A DNA stretch of 64,000 nt from Cololabis saira (lineage: Eukaryota > Chordata > Actinopteri > Beloniformes > Belonidae): the NCBI RefSeq assembly GCF_033807715.1, contig NC_084587.1, positions 12,234,942 through 12,298,941 of the forward strand. The letters are read 5' to 3'. The position numbers and the translations under genes are program-made. Every line of letters begins with the position of its first letter. Positions within the stretch are counted from its first letter, which is position 1. Below the pieces are notes generated by a model. That model was not told the DNA's origin and did not search any database. It was given only the letters and a program-made list of their open reading frames with translations. Of the stretch, positions 1 through 12,319 are shown piece after piece.

Positions 1-300
1 TGCAATGTCGCAGAGGCGTGTCAACCAAGACAGCCCTACGACATCCAGAGATTGAGGTACTATATATATATATTTACATACATATATAGAAATGCTCACA
101 TTCAAAGCCACCCTATGTAACAATACTAACTCTGACCAAAGGGGGGCAGCATATCATAAGAGTGCTCATGTGTACCTGGCATCAAAGTTCACATCTAGTT
201 TTACAAGACATTGTAGATGATCCGCACTTGTAAGCACAAGACTGCAGCCATGTGGTCAAAAGCGGTATTTATACACAGCGGCTTCCACAACACTGTAAAC
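1..300. other. No gene seen
   Basis: AT-rich sequence with a short TA run near 61-90. No exon, RNA gene or transposon end could be supported. The last eight bases (293-300, CTGTAAAC) are the left target duplication of the next element. Confidence 0.5.
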
Positions 301-1153
301 TAGGGATGCAAATTATCGATTATTTCATTAATTGATAGTTGATAACCTTATCGATCGATCATCGATTAGTTGATAAGCGGCGTTTTTCCCCCATCTGAGA
401 TACAAACATAATTTTTTTTGCTTATATAAAATACAAAGGACATTTTAATGTATTCCTTAATCAAATATTTATTTGATACAAAAGTAACAAAAAGACATTT
501 TTGTACCACAAGGAATATAATATAAAGTGCACTTCAAGGCTATTAGTAGTAGCAGCAGCCATAATAGTGTCATTTGTGTCAAGCAAATTTTAAGTTCTAG
601 TTACGTTTTAAGGTAGAGTTTTCGCAGTGTTCAAAATAAAATTATGAGACCTGCTGTATTGGAGCACATTTTCTTTTAGTTAAAACTGTAGCGGGGACGG
701 ATGTTTAGAGAAACCTATGTATGTACCGGGTGAAGGCTGATTTATGGTTCCGCGTTACAACAACGCAGAGCCGCCGCCGTAGGCTACGGCGGCGGCTCTG
801 CGTCGATTTAAGGCGGAACCTTCAGGCTTTAGGGGAGCATATCGGAGAAGAACCAGAAGAATATAGAGTGGATTAAAAATAAAAGTTAAGCACTGAGCTA
901 CATGTGTCTCCCGTCTGGGCCATTGCAGACTCATTGCCTGAGCATGTTACTAAAACCAAACATATCCGCCGTCTCTTTCTTACTTTATGTGCGCGGCGCA
1001 GCGCGTTGCGTCGCATTAAATGTGGTCCGGGCGAAATACCAGCTGGTGAAATTAAACGAAAAAAAAAAAATAGATTAATTGTAATCGTTAATTTTAATCG
1101 GGTAATTTCATAACGGCAATTAATCGAAAATCGATTAATTTTTAACATCCCTA
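301..1153. mobile_element. hAT-type miniature transposon
   Basis: An 853-bp element with inverted ends: it starts TAGGGATGCAAATTATCGAT and ends with the near-complement (AATCGATT... CATCCCTA). It is flanked by a perfect 8-bp duplication CTGTAAAC at 293-300 and 1154-1161, which is typical of hAT insertion. No transposase was found, so it is non-autonomous. A palindromic element sits inside it at 734-828. Confidence 0.8.
734..828. mobile_element. GC-rich palindromic MITE, copy 1
   Basis: Starts AGGCTGATTTATGGTTCCGC and ends with an imperfect inverse, with a strong GC palindrome (GCCGCCGCCGTAGG / CTACGGCGGCGGC) in the middle. The same ends occur near 21757-21878 and at 58401-58518. The clean third copy shows TAA target duplications, so a PIF/Harbinger affiliation is likely. 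Confidence 0.65.
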
Positions 1154-1161
1154 CTGTAAAC

Positions 1162-1710
1162 ACGGCCGTAGCTTTAAAAAATAGCGTTGTTCTTCAGTCG
1201 TGCTTGAAAGAGAATTCTGTGAAGGTCTTTCTAATTCCATAACGCTCCAAATGTTTTCATTGGCTAACAGGTTTTTACTGGAGGCAGGTCCGTTTATCAC
1301 ACAGGGCTTTTTCTCCAGAGCTGCTCCAGTATACGTGTGATCTTGGTGAAATAAGCAAGAACTTCCCTGGAAAAGACGCAGTCTGGATGGCAGTTTCTCA
1401 GATCTGAAAATGATCGCTGCTGTCCTCACATTACAAAAACAAATGTTGTCTTTAAACTGTGTGCAGATAACGAGCTTGGTGATCCGTTCTTTCATTTTAA
1501 TTCAGTAGCACAAAAAAAACCTTTTCTTCTTTCCGTTGGTCATTTGAAGGAATTGGGCCTGAAGGGAGCTCAGCCGGGTTTCTGGATCATTTTCATTTTC
1601 TCTTTTCGTGTACTTCCTCGCGCAACAACAAATTGTTTTCATTAGTTGCATTTTCATTAAATTTTTGTGCAAAAGAAAATCGAAGCTCTGAATTTGCGAA
1701 AGAGGCGGCG
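1162..1710. other. No gene seen
   Basis: Minus-strand open frames across 1151-1997 do not resemble a known domain and have no splice context that I can support. Treated as non-coding. Confidence 0.4.
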
Positions 1711-2246
1711 CTGCAGGGGATCGGTGTTTCCATTGAAAGGTGTTTTACGAATAAGCGTAATTCTCGTGACTTTCGTCCTGCGAAACGTCTCTTCAAAACA
1801 ACAAAAAAGTAAATCTCAACATTGAAGAAGATGAACAAAGACATCTTTAGTCTTTGATTAACTATTGTGATTGCTGCTACCGCTGTTGAGAAAATAGCCC
1901 GATGATCAATTAAGTGATTATTCAGAGTTAAGCCCTTCTGTAACGTATAATGATTAAGTCGTGCTACAGGACAACTACGTTGTATTAATGAGACCAAAAT
2001 CAGATGGAAACTGGAGTTAAATTACTTCAGACTGACCAGCTACCTCACATCCAGCGCTGCCAGAGACGTGGAAACTCTTTCCATTACACTTTTACAATAA
2101 AGTAGATAATCGAATCGTCTGAAAAACAACTTTGTGAAAGTGTAAAACGTTTTTTTTCAAATTAGAGCTGTTTCCATGACCAGATTTCGTTGTTGATGTT
2201 TGTGTTTTGCACACATCTCGCGGTGATGGAAACTGAGCCCCTGCAG
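1711..2246. mobile_element. Repeat with terminal inverted repeats
   Basis: Left end GCTGCAGGGGATCGGTGTTT; the right end is its approximate complement (GGAAACTGAGCCCCTGCAGC). Inner parts also pair in inverse order (GTTTCCATTG near 1726, CGGTGATGGAAAC near 2221). I could not see a convincing target duplication, so the exact ends and the class are uncertain. Confidence 0.45.
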
Positions 2247-4107
2247 CAAATACCACCACCTGCATTTGCCTTCATTTGTTCTGGTCTTCATCTTTGTCCC
2301 AAGCGTACAGAGATTTCTTGAGAATCTCTGAATCTTTTTTTCGTTGCACAGATGAAGAAACCCCCAGATTCTTCATCCTTAATAAACCTCTTCAAATCTT
2401 TGTCGGTCAGTCTGTCCCGTTGGTTTCTAACCTAACAAGTTTCAAGATCAGGTGTTTGGTCGGTTGTATCTTTTGAGTGGTTTTGTGAGACGGTTTTCTT
2501 TTTATGTTGCATGTTTTGTTTGCTTCTGTGTCAAAAGCAGGATCCTCATCAGGTAAGATCGATCGAGGGAGGTGATGAAAGTAATCAGATCTTTATTGAG
2601 ACAGGTGGATGAAGAGACGAGGGGAAGTGATGCAAACTAAACCAGCAGCACAGATCAAAGCCCCCCCAAAACACCGCCCCTCACTCCTTGTCCAGCAACA
2701 GGAGTTATTTAAAGAAACCAGCGGGTTTGAGAAAGTGCTGCTGCTGCTTCTTCTCGTGCAGATTTGGTGGAAGAGTCCTCAACATCTGCAGTCGTGGACG
2801 CTGGCGTAGAAGATGCTGCAGAGGTTTTTTTTCTTCCTTATTCTCTCTTTTTTATCAAACAAAAAACATCCAAAAAACAGACTTATTCTGCTTAGTTCAG
2901 CCCAAACAGCAACCCAACAACCTCAGGATGCATCGCAACACATGTAACTACTTCTTGACAATTAACTGTTACCTAGCAACTGGCTCTTTTTCCAGAAATG
3001 CGAGGGAGGAGGGAGGATGGAGGAGGGAGGGGATGAGGGAAGAGATGGGGAGGGAGAGAGAGAGAGAGATTTATACAGTATTCCCACAGCATCTTAACTG
3101 GATTGGAAGCAACAATGCGTTGACAATACAGAACCAAAATGGAAAGTACAGCCTGAGCTTAACGCCCACACGGAGCGGCGTGGACGGGAGGAGAGAGGAG
3201 GGATGGAAGGATGGAGGGAGGGATGGTGAGAGGGAGGGAGGGAGGGATGGGAGAGCTGCAGCAGCTCGATGTACAGTACAGATTACAGTATGGGGAAGAA
3301 AATGGTTTGAAACCTGGATGGAAGCAGCAGAGGAAGAGAAAAGAGGCGTTCAGGTGCAGCTGCAGGTGGAGGAGAAAGCAGTGATGCGGTGGAGGTGCAG
3401 AGGAGCGGAGAGGAAGCGGTTGCTGTAGAAACACTTGTGCAAACTTTTAATGAAGGCGTGAAGTTGCGTTGCCCACACCCCCATCACCAGCAGGCTGCAG
3501 GCGCCCCCTGCTGGCCGAATGTGGTCATTACATGTTAGAAAATCCTCATGTGAGCAGGTGCATAAGCAGCAAGTACATCGTTGCCATGGATACACTTCAT
3601 TAGAGGATGCCACGCAAACACACATTTCAGTTAGTTTTCATTTAGGATATTTAAATAAGCTGAATTACGGTAGTTTATTATTCTCTGTTGTGTGAATGAT
3701 CCTCATCCTCGGACGGCTGCTGCAGCTTTTTCTGAGCAGTTCAGCCCCGAGAGGAAGGTCTGATCTGATCCAGTCGGACCGCTGAGGCCTCATATCACAT
3801 TATCACATCTCTCCCCCTGGAGGACTCCGTAATGGCCAGCTTCACAGGCATCCCATAAAAAAAGAGGTGATATTAACCTTTAAGAGAGAGTTCAGGGTGT
3901 TGATAGGTGCGACTGGAGCATCTGGCGTGAATTTAATGAGCAGCGAAGATGGAGATGATGCTCTCTCACCCCTCGACCCCACATGGAGATGTGCAGGTTG
4001 TAATATCATCATTACTTTATTGCTTTTAGTCAGAAGGAGCAGTGATGGGCGCTGAATCCTGTTTAGGAGAAACACACCCGTGTATTGGCTCCTTCTGGAA
4101 CAACATA
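2247..4107. other. Non-coding stretch with purine-rich repeats
   Basis: A strongly purine-biased GGA/GGGA tract covers about 2998-3250. A minus-strand AATAAA signal lies near 2595-2600 and could mark the end of an unseen minus-strand transcript, but no supporting exon chain was found. The long plus frame at 2688-3428 is low-complexity and rejected. Confidence 0.4.
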
Positions 4108-4475
4108 CAGGACTGTCTCAGAAAATTAGAATATTGTGATAAAGTCCTTTATTTTCTGTAATGCAAAAATGTCATCCATTCTGGATTCATTACAAATCAA
4201 CTGAAATATTGCAAGCCTTTTATTATTTTAATATTGCTGATCATGGCTTACAGTTTAAGAAAACTCAAATATCCTATCTCAAAATATTAGAATATTCTGG
4301 GAATCTTAATCTTAAACTGTAAACCATAATCAGCAATATTAAAATAATAAAAGGCTTGCAATATTTCAGTTGATTTGTAATGAATCCAGAATGTATGACA
4401 TTTTTGTTTTTTTTAATTGCATTACAGAAAATAAAGAACTTTATCACAATATTCTAATTTTCTGAGACAGTCCTG
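4108..4475. mobile_element. Palindromic TA-flanked MITE, copy 1
   Basis: Begins CAGGACTGTCTCAGAAAA and ends with its inverse; nearly the whole 368 bp folds back on itself. Flanked by TA on both sides (4106-4107, 4476-4477), as expected for Tc1/mariner-type insertion. Other copies: 6691-7038, 23504-23861, 28763-28941 (truncated) and 34179-34543. Confidence 0.8.
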
Positions 4476-4804
4476 TACATCCCATAATCGAATGAACCAA
4501 ACCGAATTGAAAAATTATTTACTGGGAAAAAATATCCTGTTGAAATTTTAATTGCTTAGGGAAAACGTATTAAAATAAAAAATAAAAAACTGTCTTAAAG
4601 TTGAAGGTTTTAATTTGAAAAGTTATTAAAGCAACACAACCACAATGTCCCGCTTTGACAAGCCATGAATACAACTTTTTGAGATATTTGCCGATACAAA
4701 GGTGTCAAATAAAGACAGAGGTGTTGATTCATAACTATTAGGAGCCTCAATAGCACGTGACCAGAGGCGTCACGTGACTTGGTTTCCATCCAGAGTGAAG
4801 TTAA

Positions 4805-5282
4805 ACGGGACCTCTTATGAAAAACATGTTTTTTCTTGCTTTAACGTGTATAAAGTGGTCTCCCCTCAGCCTGCCAACTCAGAGAAGGAGGAAAGCAACC
4901 AAATTCTGCAGTGTCTGTACAGCCGCCCGGATGAGCCGTCCAGTGTGATGTGGATCTACGAGCCGTTCAGATTCTGCTCCCGTTGTTACTTAACCAAAAT
5001 GCAATTTACATAGGCCCACAACTAACTCCGCCGGCTGGAGCTTCCGCCATTTTTTTGTAGCGGTGTATGGCGTCATTCAGGCAGCCAATCCGCACAGAGC
5101 CTCATTATCATAGCCCCGCCCACTCAGAATCCCGCATAGATAATGAGGTTAGAGAATGGGAAGATAAAGACATGGCTCAGAGGCTGAATTTCTCATTTAT
5201 TTAGCAAAAACATTCAAAAGTTTGTTTTTAAGACATTCAAGGCCTGTTTAAAGTAGGTATTAGATGTCATAATAGGTCTCAT
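4805..5282. mobile_element. TTAA-flanked MITE
   Basis: Flanked by TTAA at 4801-4804 and 5283-5286. The ends are inverse relatives of GGGACCTATTATG (ACGGGACCTCTTATG on the left, CATAATAGGTCTCAT on the right). TTAA insertion points to piggyBac- or Kolobok-type mobilisation. A related copy in reverse orientation lies at 56069-56573. Confidence 0.7.
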
Positions 5283-5286
5283 TTAA

Positions 5287-6038
5287 TGTAAACGAATAAA
5301 CATCATAATTATAGCACACTCTGGTGGTTATGTCACTAACTTGTTTAAATTATCCTTATTAACCTTAGACAATTTTAGCTGTGCTTGGAAACCCTATTTT
5401 ATACGGTTGCCGTGGTAACCAACTGCAGTTCACACCACAATTCCTCCTGCGATCAGTCCATGTAAAACATGAGTGGCGCCCCCTGGTGTTCGGTACCAGG
5501 ATGTAAAACATCTGCTAAACGGGAGTTTCACGGCTCTATAGATAAATATTATATTGGAGTTATGTCCTACCAGCCTCTTGCTGGGGCTCCTGGTCGGGTA
5601 ACTTGGAGTCTGGTGGGAGAACAACCTGCTCGCCTCCCTGATGCCCCAGTCTGACCTCGCCTCTCATTGCAATATATAGATTACCAATTCTAATTCTAAT
5701 AATTATTCTTGGCATTATCATGATATATTGTTTTATAATGTATTATTATATTATGTTATGAGATCTCATGGGATGTTAAACTATAGTATAATTATATTGT
5801 TATATATTATAGTATGGTGATATCATTTTGTTATGTTATAATATTATAAAAATTATTATGTTATATTAGGATATTATTATATGCTATTATAGTATTACAT
5901 ATATTGCTTTATATTATATTGTGCTATATTATATAACTCTATATGATAATTATTTATTTGTTTATTTATTTTATTGTTATTTTATAGTTATTTTTTTATT
6001 TATTTTTAGTTAATTTATTTATCTACTTTCATTATATT

Positions 6039-6077
<39 letters not shown>

Positions 6078-6690
6078 TATATATATATATATATATATAT
6101 ATCATTGTAACTCGATGTCGTCTTTTGTTGCTGTTTGTACTGTATGTTAATAAAATTAAAAAAATATCAATTTAAATGTTTTTTCTGCAAAAAAAACCCC
6201 ACACATTACATTCAATGAAAAATAAATATAAAAACCAAAATACACCTGTTCAGGTCCCTTGAGATGACTTTTGTTGGAAATTAGCATCATACAAATATAC
6301 ACACCTGACTTACACACTTCATTACACCTAAATGTCAACAGTGAAATTACTTTTGACTTATTTATTCGAATAACGACGTTTATTGCTCAGAATGAGTGGC
6401 TAAAAACTTGAGGAGACTTAAACAAATCAGCGTTAAAAGTTATATGAAAGTGTGTTTCCCACCGCAGATGTAAGTGCTGAGATGTCCACTCGAAACTCAC
6501 TTAAATAATACAGATTTAAATGAATTAATTGAATCTGACATGAACAATTTGGTGATGAAATGCAAGTTAAAGGTGAGTTTATTAAAGAACCGGTTTATTT
6601 ATTGATTTATACACATCAGAAGAACTTTTTTTCCACAATAAGAGCTCTATACAGTTCATAAAAGCTTTCTCCTCGTTACATCACGTTATA
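5287..6690. other. AT-rich stretch with CA/TA microsatellite
   Basis: Very AT-rich (TTATAT-type) sequence from about 5680, then a (CA)n run at about 6043-6071 joined to (TA)n at about 6074-6102. No coding exon or RNA gene seen. Confidence 0.6.
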
Positions 6691-7038
6691 CAGGACTGTC
6701 TCAGAAAATTAGAATATTTTGATAAAGTTCTTTATTTTCTGTAATGCAATTAAAAAAACTAAAATGTCATAAATTCTGGATTCATTACAAATCAACTGAA
6801 ATATTGCAAGCCTTTTATTATTTTAATATTGCTGATTATGGTTTACAGTTTAAGATTAAGATTCCCAGAATATTCAAATTTTTTGAGATAGGATGTAAAC
6901 CATGATCAGCAATATTAAAATAATAAAATGCTTGCAATATTTCAGTTGATTTGTAATGAATCCAGAATGTATGACATTTTAGTTTTTTTAATTGCATTAC
7001 AGAAAATCACAATATTCAAATTTTCTGATACAGTCCTG
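6691..7038. mobile_element. Palindromic TA-flanked MITE, copy 2
   Basis: Same family as 4108-4475. TA precedes it (6689-6690); the base pair after it is CA, a likely later change. It starts 36 bp past the stop codon of the minus-strand gene at 7075-9418, so it lies in that gene's 3' region. On the minus strand it provides an AATAAA (6736-6731). Confidence 0.8.
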
Positions 7039-7074
7039 CATATCTTCCCTCCTTCCCCCTCGTTCCCGTCTCCA

Positions 7075-9418
7075 TCAGTCCCCCTGCACCGGCCTGCCTC
7101 CCTGGTTGTTGAGCACTCTCACCCTCCTCCTCCTCACCACCCGGCTCCTGGGAGCGCCCACCCTCGCCCTCCTCGGGTCGTACCGGGTGAGGCTCGTCGC
7201 CTCCCCAGCCCTGATGGCAGCCGCCTCCTCCTGCTCGTCTTCCTCGCGGTAGCCGTGGCGACGCAGGACCGGCTCCAGCGTTGCTAGGCGATGGGAGAGC
7301 TCCTTGATGCGGCGGTGCAGCTGGGAGACTTCCCTGAAGAGGTCGTTGATGGACTCGGACAGAGGGCGCACCCTGCAGGAGGAGCAGAGGAGGCTCAGTC
7401 TCATGTCTGGGAAACTGGACTTAGTTGCAGTACTGGAGTTGAAGGGGGATGAGGAAATAAAAACGGTCAAAGTCATCCCCCCTGTAAAACTGCCATCCCC
7501 CCTTTCCATCCCTTATGTCATTTCATCATTGAATGTGATTTTACTGCTATTTCAACATTTAGAGTCATCACCAGAAAAATAACTTATTTGACAATTTTCA
7601 CCTGTTTCAAGTACATTTTCACTTGAAATAAGTAGAATAATCTGCCCGTGGGACAGGATTTATCTTCTTATTACAAGGCAAAAAAATCTTGTTCCACTGG
7701 CAGATTTTTCTACTTATTTCAAGTGAAAATCTACTTGAAACAGGTGAAAATTGTTGTTTTTTTCCAGTGATGAGTCTTGTTTTAAGTGTAATAAGATTTA
7801 TTTTTTTTTACTAAAATGAGACATTTTAACTAGAAATAGGACAAATATTCTTATTTTGAGTTTACAGTGATCCATTTTACTTATCCTGTGAAGGACAGAG
7901 TCATATTGATAAGTTCAGAAAAGTGTTTTTTATTGTTGTGTTTTGATGTATTTGATGTAAGCCCAGTGGATATTTAAAGCTTACAGAAGGCTGCATTTAA
8001 CTGCTGCTATGTCATTCCTGCAGTATTTCTGCAGGTGTTTTGGTCAGTGCTATTATTTGTAATATATTATATTATTTGTAATCAGCACAAATTATCTGTC
8101 CCCATATGATCAAATCCACCATCCCCCCTGATTTTTTTTTTTTTACAACTCGAGTACTGCTTAGTTGGAGTCCTTTTAGAGCTCCAGCATCACCACAAGT
8201 CAGGACTGAAAAGGAGAACTTATTATCTACATGACAAGTTGTGCTGCATTTTTCATTTTTCTGTTGAACATATTTTATTCCGAAGCAAAATATTCTAGTT
8301 TTTAAAAACGTCACAAAGAGAGTTTCATTGTCTGTAAAGTGTAGCTGGGATATATATCGATGTGTTGAGTTCTGGGATGGAAACCTGCACACAGCTTTTT
8401 TAATGTGAGTGAATTGACTGCATAAATGAATAATTTAATATTTCCTGATCATTACTGTGTAGTTAAAGCTTGTAAAGAAAGATTTCAGAGAGTTTGGGTA
8501 CTAATTGTGACGTTTAATAATATCAATATGTATAATATTTGGACGTTTGACTGCCTGACAGTCTCATATTTCGATGTAAACACAAAGATTTGAGGGACGT
8601 CTCTTTACAAGGAACTCTTGTTTCACATCATGGCGACGCTTCATCTGCAGCCTCACGTCTTATTTTAAGTAAAATTCATGTTTCTAACATTTGTTTGATG
8701 CAAAAATAAGCAAAATATCAAATGTTGAAACCAAACAATGCACTCTTTTAAAAGTTTATAACTTTATAACTAGTCTGTTGCATTAGCTCTTCTTTCAGCA
8801 CTTTTTTAACAACAGAAAATACCAAGTTTCTATTAAATTAGGCTTTCTTTGACCCATATTTTTAAAGCAGATCGCGGTTTTGGCATCGTCTTGCTGAATT
8901 AAGCAGTTTGTTCCCTGGTGAGGATGTTGTGTTTCTCAGAAACCTGCTTCCCGGCCCTTCCCAGTTCCGACTTCCCGGCTAAATGGACCAGTCAGTGCGG
9001 TGCTGGTGCTGATGGGAGTCACCTGGAGTAGTCGGGCAGCAGCGTGCTGGGCTGGGAGTGCAGCAGCGTCTTGATCTGGCTGAAGATCCGCTTTCCCCAG
9101 GCGTCTAACACTCGGGTCACGCTGCGCACCGAGGCCACGTTCACGTTGTCGGCTGAAACCAGAGCACGACACCGTCAGGCCTTCGACCCCAACCCCCCCA
9201 AAACAGCTGCACACATCTGTGCATCGCGCTGCGTTTCCCCTTCAGCTCGCAGTGATTTACGGACCCCAAACTGCCAACATCAAACAGAGGAGTGAATTTA
9301 TACCTCCCTCTCTGTAGTTCCAGTACCCATAATCCAGTTCATTCTCCTCGCTGGCTGCATGGGCCCCAGCTGCCATGGCAACGCCCATCAGGACCATCAA
9401 CAGAGATAAAAGGGCCAT
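7075..9418 (-). CDS. Small secreted coiled-coil protein, unrecognised (3 coding exons)
   Basis: Minus-strand gene with coding exons 9304-9418, 9023-9152 and 7075-7372, which give 180 residues plus a TGA. All junctions are GT-AG and the phases agree (1, then 2). The ATG at 9418 opens a hydrophobic signal peptide (about residues 1-21, ending AGAHA). A short acidic/aromatic segment (ENELDYGYWNYREG) follows, then an amphipathic helical region from exon 2 and a leucine-heptad coiled coil (about residues 86-115, SESINDLFREVSQL onward). The C-terminal tail is very Arg-rich (about 145-166). No cysteines are seen in the mature part. An acceptor-like site just upstream of the ATG (near 9432) suggests a non-coding 5' exon farther away. 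I do not recognise the family; a secreted or extracellular role is inferred only from the signal peptide. The 3' end is followed at once by a MITE, and intron 2 holds a hAT element. Confidence 0.75.
7428..8159. mobile_element. hAT MITE (CAGTACTSGAGTTG family), copy 1
   Basis: Perfect 8-bp target duplication CTTAGTTG (7420-7427 and 8160-8167). Ends CAGTACTGGAGTTG and its inverse CAACTCGAGTACTG. It contains a long internal palindrome (about 7591-7753). It lies in the last intron of the minus-strand secreted-protein gene. Other copies: 26191-26856 (partial), 30636-31390 and 50403-51142. Confidence 0.85.
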
Positions 9419-9987
9419 GATGAGGACACGGACCCTGCTTTTTAAAAGAAAGAGAAAAACAATCCTTTATGTGCTCATATGAATACAAGAGGGGGGAAAG
9501 GCCTTAAAACACAAATAAAAAGAAGGGAATTTATGACGTCTCATATGTTGTGTTCAAGCCAGTAAAATAACAGCTTTTACTCAAGTTTAAAACTTTTGTT
9601 TTGTATTTAAATCTTGTGATTCAGGAGACCACATAGTCAGTGGAAACTGTTCCTTCATTGTGCTGCACACATGGTTTTTATCATCCTTTAAGGATTGTGC
9701 ATAAATGTGAACGTCATCAGTCAGATTAATACAGATTGTTATTAATATTTATATAGAGATTTATAGATTAATAAAACAGCCTCTCATGCAAAATAAAAAA
9801 CTAGATAATCTGCACGGATGTGTGTGTACAGCGACTCTTCACACGGTAAACTTTCACTGTTTATATTCCAGCTACAATCCTCAGATCTTATTTCCGTCAC
9901 GAAGCGGGAGGTCAAGAGTCAATAGGAATAATTATAATGATGATAATAATAATAATATTATTAATAATAACAATAATAATAATAATA

Positions 9988-10062
<75 letters not shown>

Positions 10063-10700
10063 GTAATATCATATAATAGTCAATAGTAATTACAATTATA
10101 ATAATCCGTCACATCAAACGTCGACTCGAGGACCGTTGCTAGGATACCGGGTCACCTGACTTCCGGTTTGTCAGCGCCGCCGCCAGAGGCCGGAGGGATT
10201 TTGAAACGTTCAAATCCATGTAATAATTCTTTCAACCATTATGACACGTCTTTGTTTGACAAGTGTTCATTTCTCCGCTCAAAGGTGTTGGCAGATTCAT
10301 GAAGTGAGTCAGGTATATTGACGCAGGGACCAGGGAGACGCCACAGCGGCCCTGGAGGGCTGGGGGCGGAGCCAGCGCCGCCATCGCTGCTTCCACGCTT
10401 CAACCAGGTGAATTCAAGCCACGTGCTTCTGCTCATCAGCCCTTCATGAATGTATCATGATGTGCTGACCTCTTTAAACTTTTTGGTATTTTGCTGGTCT
10501 GAAGTATTAAGGTTTGTTTACACAGAATGCCAGCAGGGTAAGACATAAGCAATGGTCTCACAGAAGCGATTGTTACTACACATTAATGTGGAAAGGGTTA
10601 CAAAACAAGTTTTTAAAAACTGTTTTGCAGGTATAAAGATGGTTTGTAAGGGGACAGTTCCCAGTTCCCCCGAGAATAGAGGATCCAGGAGTTTTACCCC
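9419..10700. other. Upstream region with TTA microsatellite and CpG-rich patch
   Basis: A (TAA/TTA)n tract at about 9942-10062 is followed by a CpG-rich stretch (about 10120-10430) with an ETS-like ACTTCCGG near 10159. No open frame there resembles a protein. It could be an unannotated promoter or 5' exon; that is inference only. Confidence 0.35.
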
Positions 10701-12260
10701 AGCCCAACAATTTTTTTATTTTTTTTTATTTTGCCTTTATTTAACCAGGTCGGTCCCGTTGAGACACAATGACCTCTTTTTCAAGGGAAGCCTGGCCAAG
10801 ACAGCAGCATAAAAGAACAATTGCAGACACAAGTCACACAACAAAACAACAATTACAAGGCATAGAAATGACAACACACAGATAAAATACATTTCAAGGG
10901 GGAACAGGGCTAAGGCTCTGGATTCACATTAAAAACAGAAACAAGTACAATAAGAAGCTGCTCCAATTTCTCTAACACGAGTTTTTCAGAGCTCCAAGAT
11001 TGATGAGCTCCTTTAGCTTTAGAGTTTTTTGCAGTGCATTCCAGGCAACAGGTGCAGCGTACTTAAAGCAGTGCTTACCAAGTTCTGAGTTAACTTTAGG
11101 CACATTTAGTAAATAAAACTCCTTGGAACGTAGGTGGTAGTTGCTCTGGGATTTGGAGAAATAGTTACATAAATAATGGGGGAGCAGGCCCAGGATAGCT
11201 TTGTAAATAAAAATATGCCAATGAATAAGGCGCTGTGCTGCTAATGATCGCCATTCAACTCGGGCATATAGAGTGCAGTGGTGAGTAAGGGCTTTACATC
11301 CAGTAACAAACCTTAAGGTACCATGATACACGGTGTCCAGTGAGCGTAGGCAATTTGCAGGGGCATACATATAAAGGAGATCGCCATAATCAAGTACAGG
11401 GAGGAAAGTGGCAGCAACCAGCTTTTTCCTGGTAGAAAAAGAAAAACAAGATCTGTGACGGAAAAAAAATCCCAGTTTCAGTCGTAATTTTTTTACCAGG
11501 TTTTCTACATGTGGTTTAAAAGAAAGCCGATCATCGATTAAAATGCCTAGATACTTGTAACAGGTCACAAGTTCAATCTCACAACCTTGTAAGGACAAAA
11601 TGCTGGGGGGAGACACAGGTACTTTCCTGCCATTGGAAAATATCATCCATTTGGTTTTAGCAGCGTTTAGGACAAGCCTTAGTTCAATAAGCTGACTTTC
11701 CATGAGGTTAAAAGCAGTCTGTAAGTTGCCCAGAGCCTCGGCAAGAGTGGAGCCACAACAATATATAACCGTGTCATCAGCATTAAATTTGGCATTTGGG
11801 ATGTTTCTGCCCAGTGTATTTACATAAATAACAAACAAAATGGGTCCCAGAACTCAGCCCTGAGGCACACCGGTAGTAACATTCAACAGTGTGGATGAGG
11901 TGCCTTCGAAGTGAACACATTGTTTTCTATTAGACAAATAATTATCAAACCAACCAACGGCCTGCTCAGATAAACCTATGTCAAGCAGTCGTCGCTTCAG
12001 AATAGAATGATCGACTGTGTTGAAGGCCTTAGAAAGGTCAACAAAAAGAGCTGTACAAAGTTTCTTATGGTCCAGCCAGTCTATTATGTCATTGGTGAAT
12101 TTGAGAGTGGCTGTAGTTGTGCTGTGTTGTTTCCTGAAGCCAGATTGATATGGAGAGAGAATATTGTGAATATGAAGGAAATGCTTTAACTTATCATTTA
12201 CTAGACCTTCAAGGACCTTCGACAAAATGGACAATGTGTAATTTGCAGAGAAATACACTA
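10700..12260 (-). pseudogene. LINE reverse-transcriptase remnant (L2/CR1-like)
   Basis: The minus strand reads through typical non-LTR reverse-transcriptase blocks: an early SGFRKQHSTTTA block, LFVDLSKAFNTVDH, a GVPQG block, a catalytic block reading FNADDT where F/YADDT is usual, and a C-terminal thumb with YKYLGILIDDRLSF. An in-frame TGA near 11853 follows GVPQG and splits the frame, so it is not functional. The 3' UTR-like part (about 10700-10970) holds a TTTATTTAACCAGG segment. The closest resemblance is to fish L2-type elements; clade assignment needs alignment. Confidence 0.75.
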
Positions 12261-12319
12261 ATTAAAACACAAAAATTAGGTTTTCAAAACTCCGTCTCAA
12301 CAAACCACAAGACTTCTGT

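Noticed and set aside
1593..1997. 134-codon minus-strand open frame
   Set aside because: It overlaps the end of a terminal-inverted-repeat element and shows no recognisable domain or splice sites.
2724..2820. Possible minus-strand terminal exon ending near an AATAAA at 2600
   Set aside because: The frame is short, the acceptor is weak and no upstream exon could be found.
2688..3428. 246-codon plus-strand open frame
   Set aside because: The product is low-complexity (GREGGR/REEG) from a purine-rich repeat tract, with no domain or splice support.
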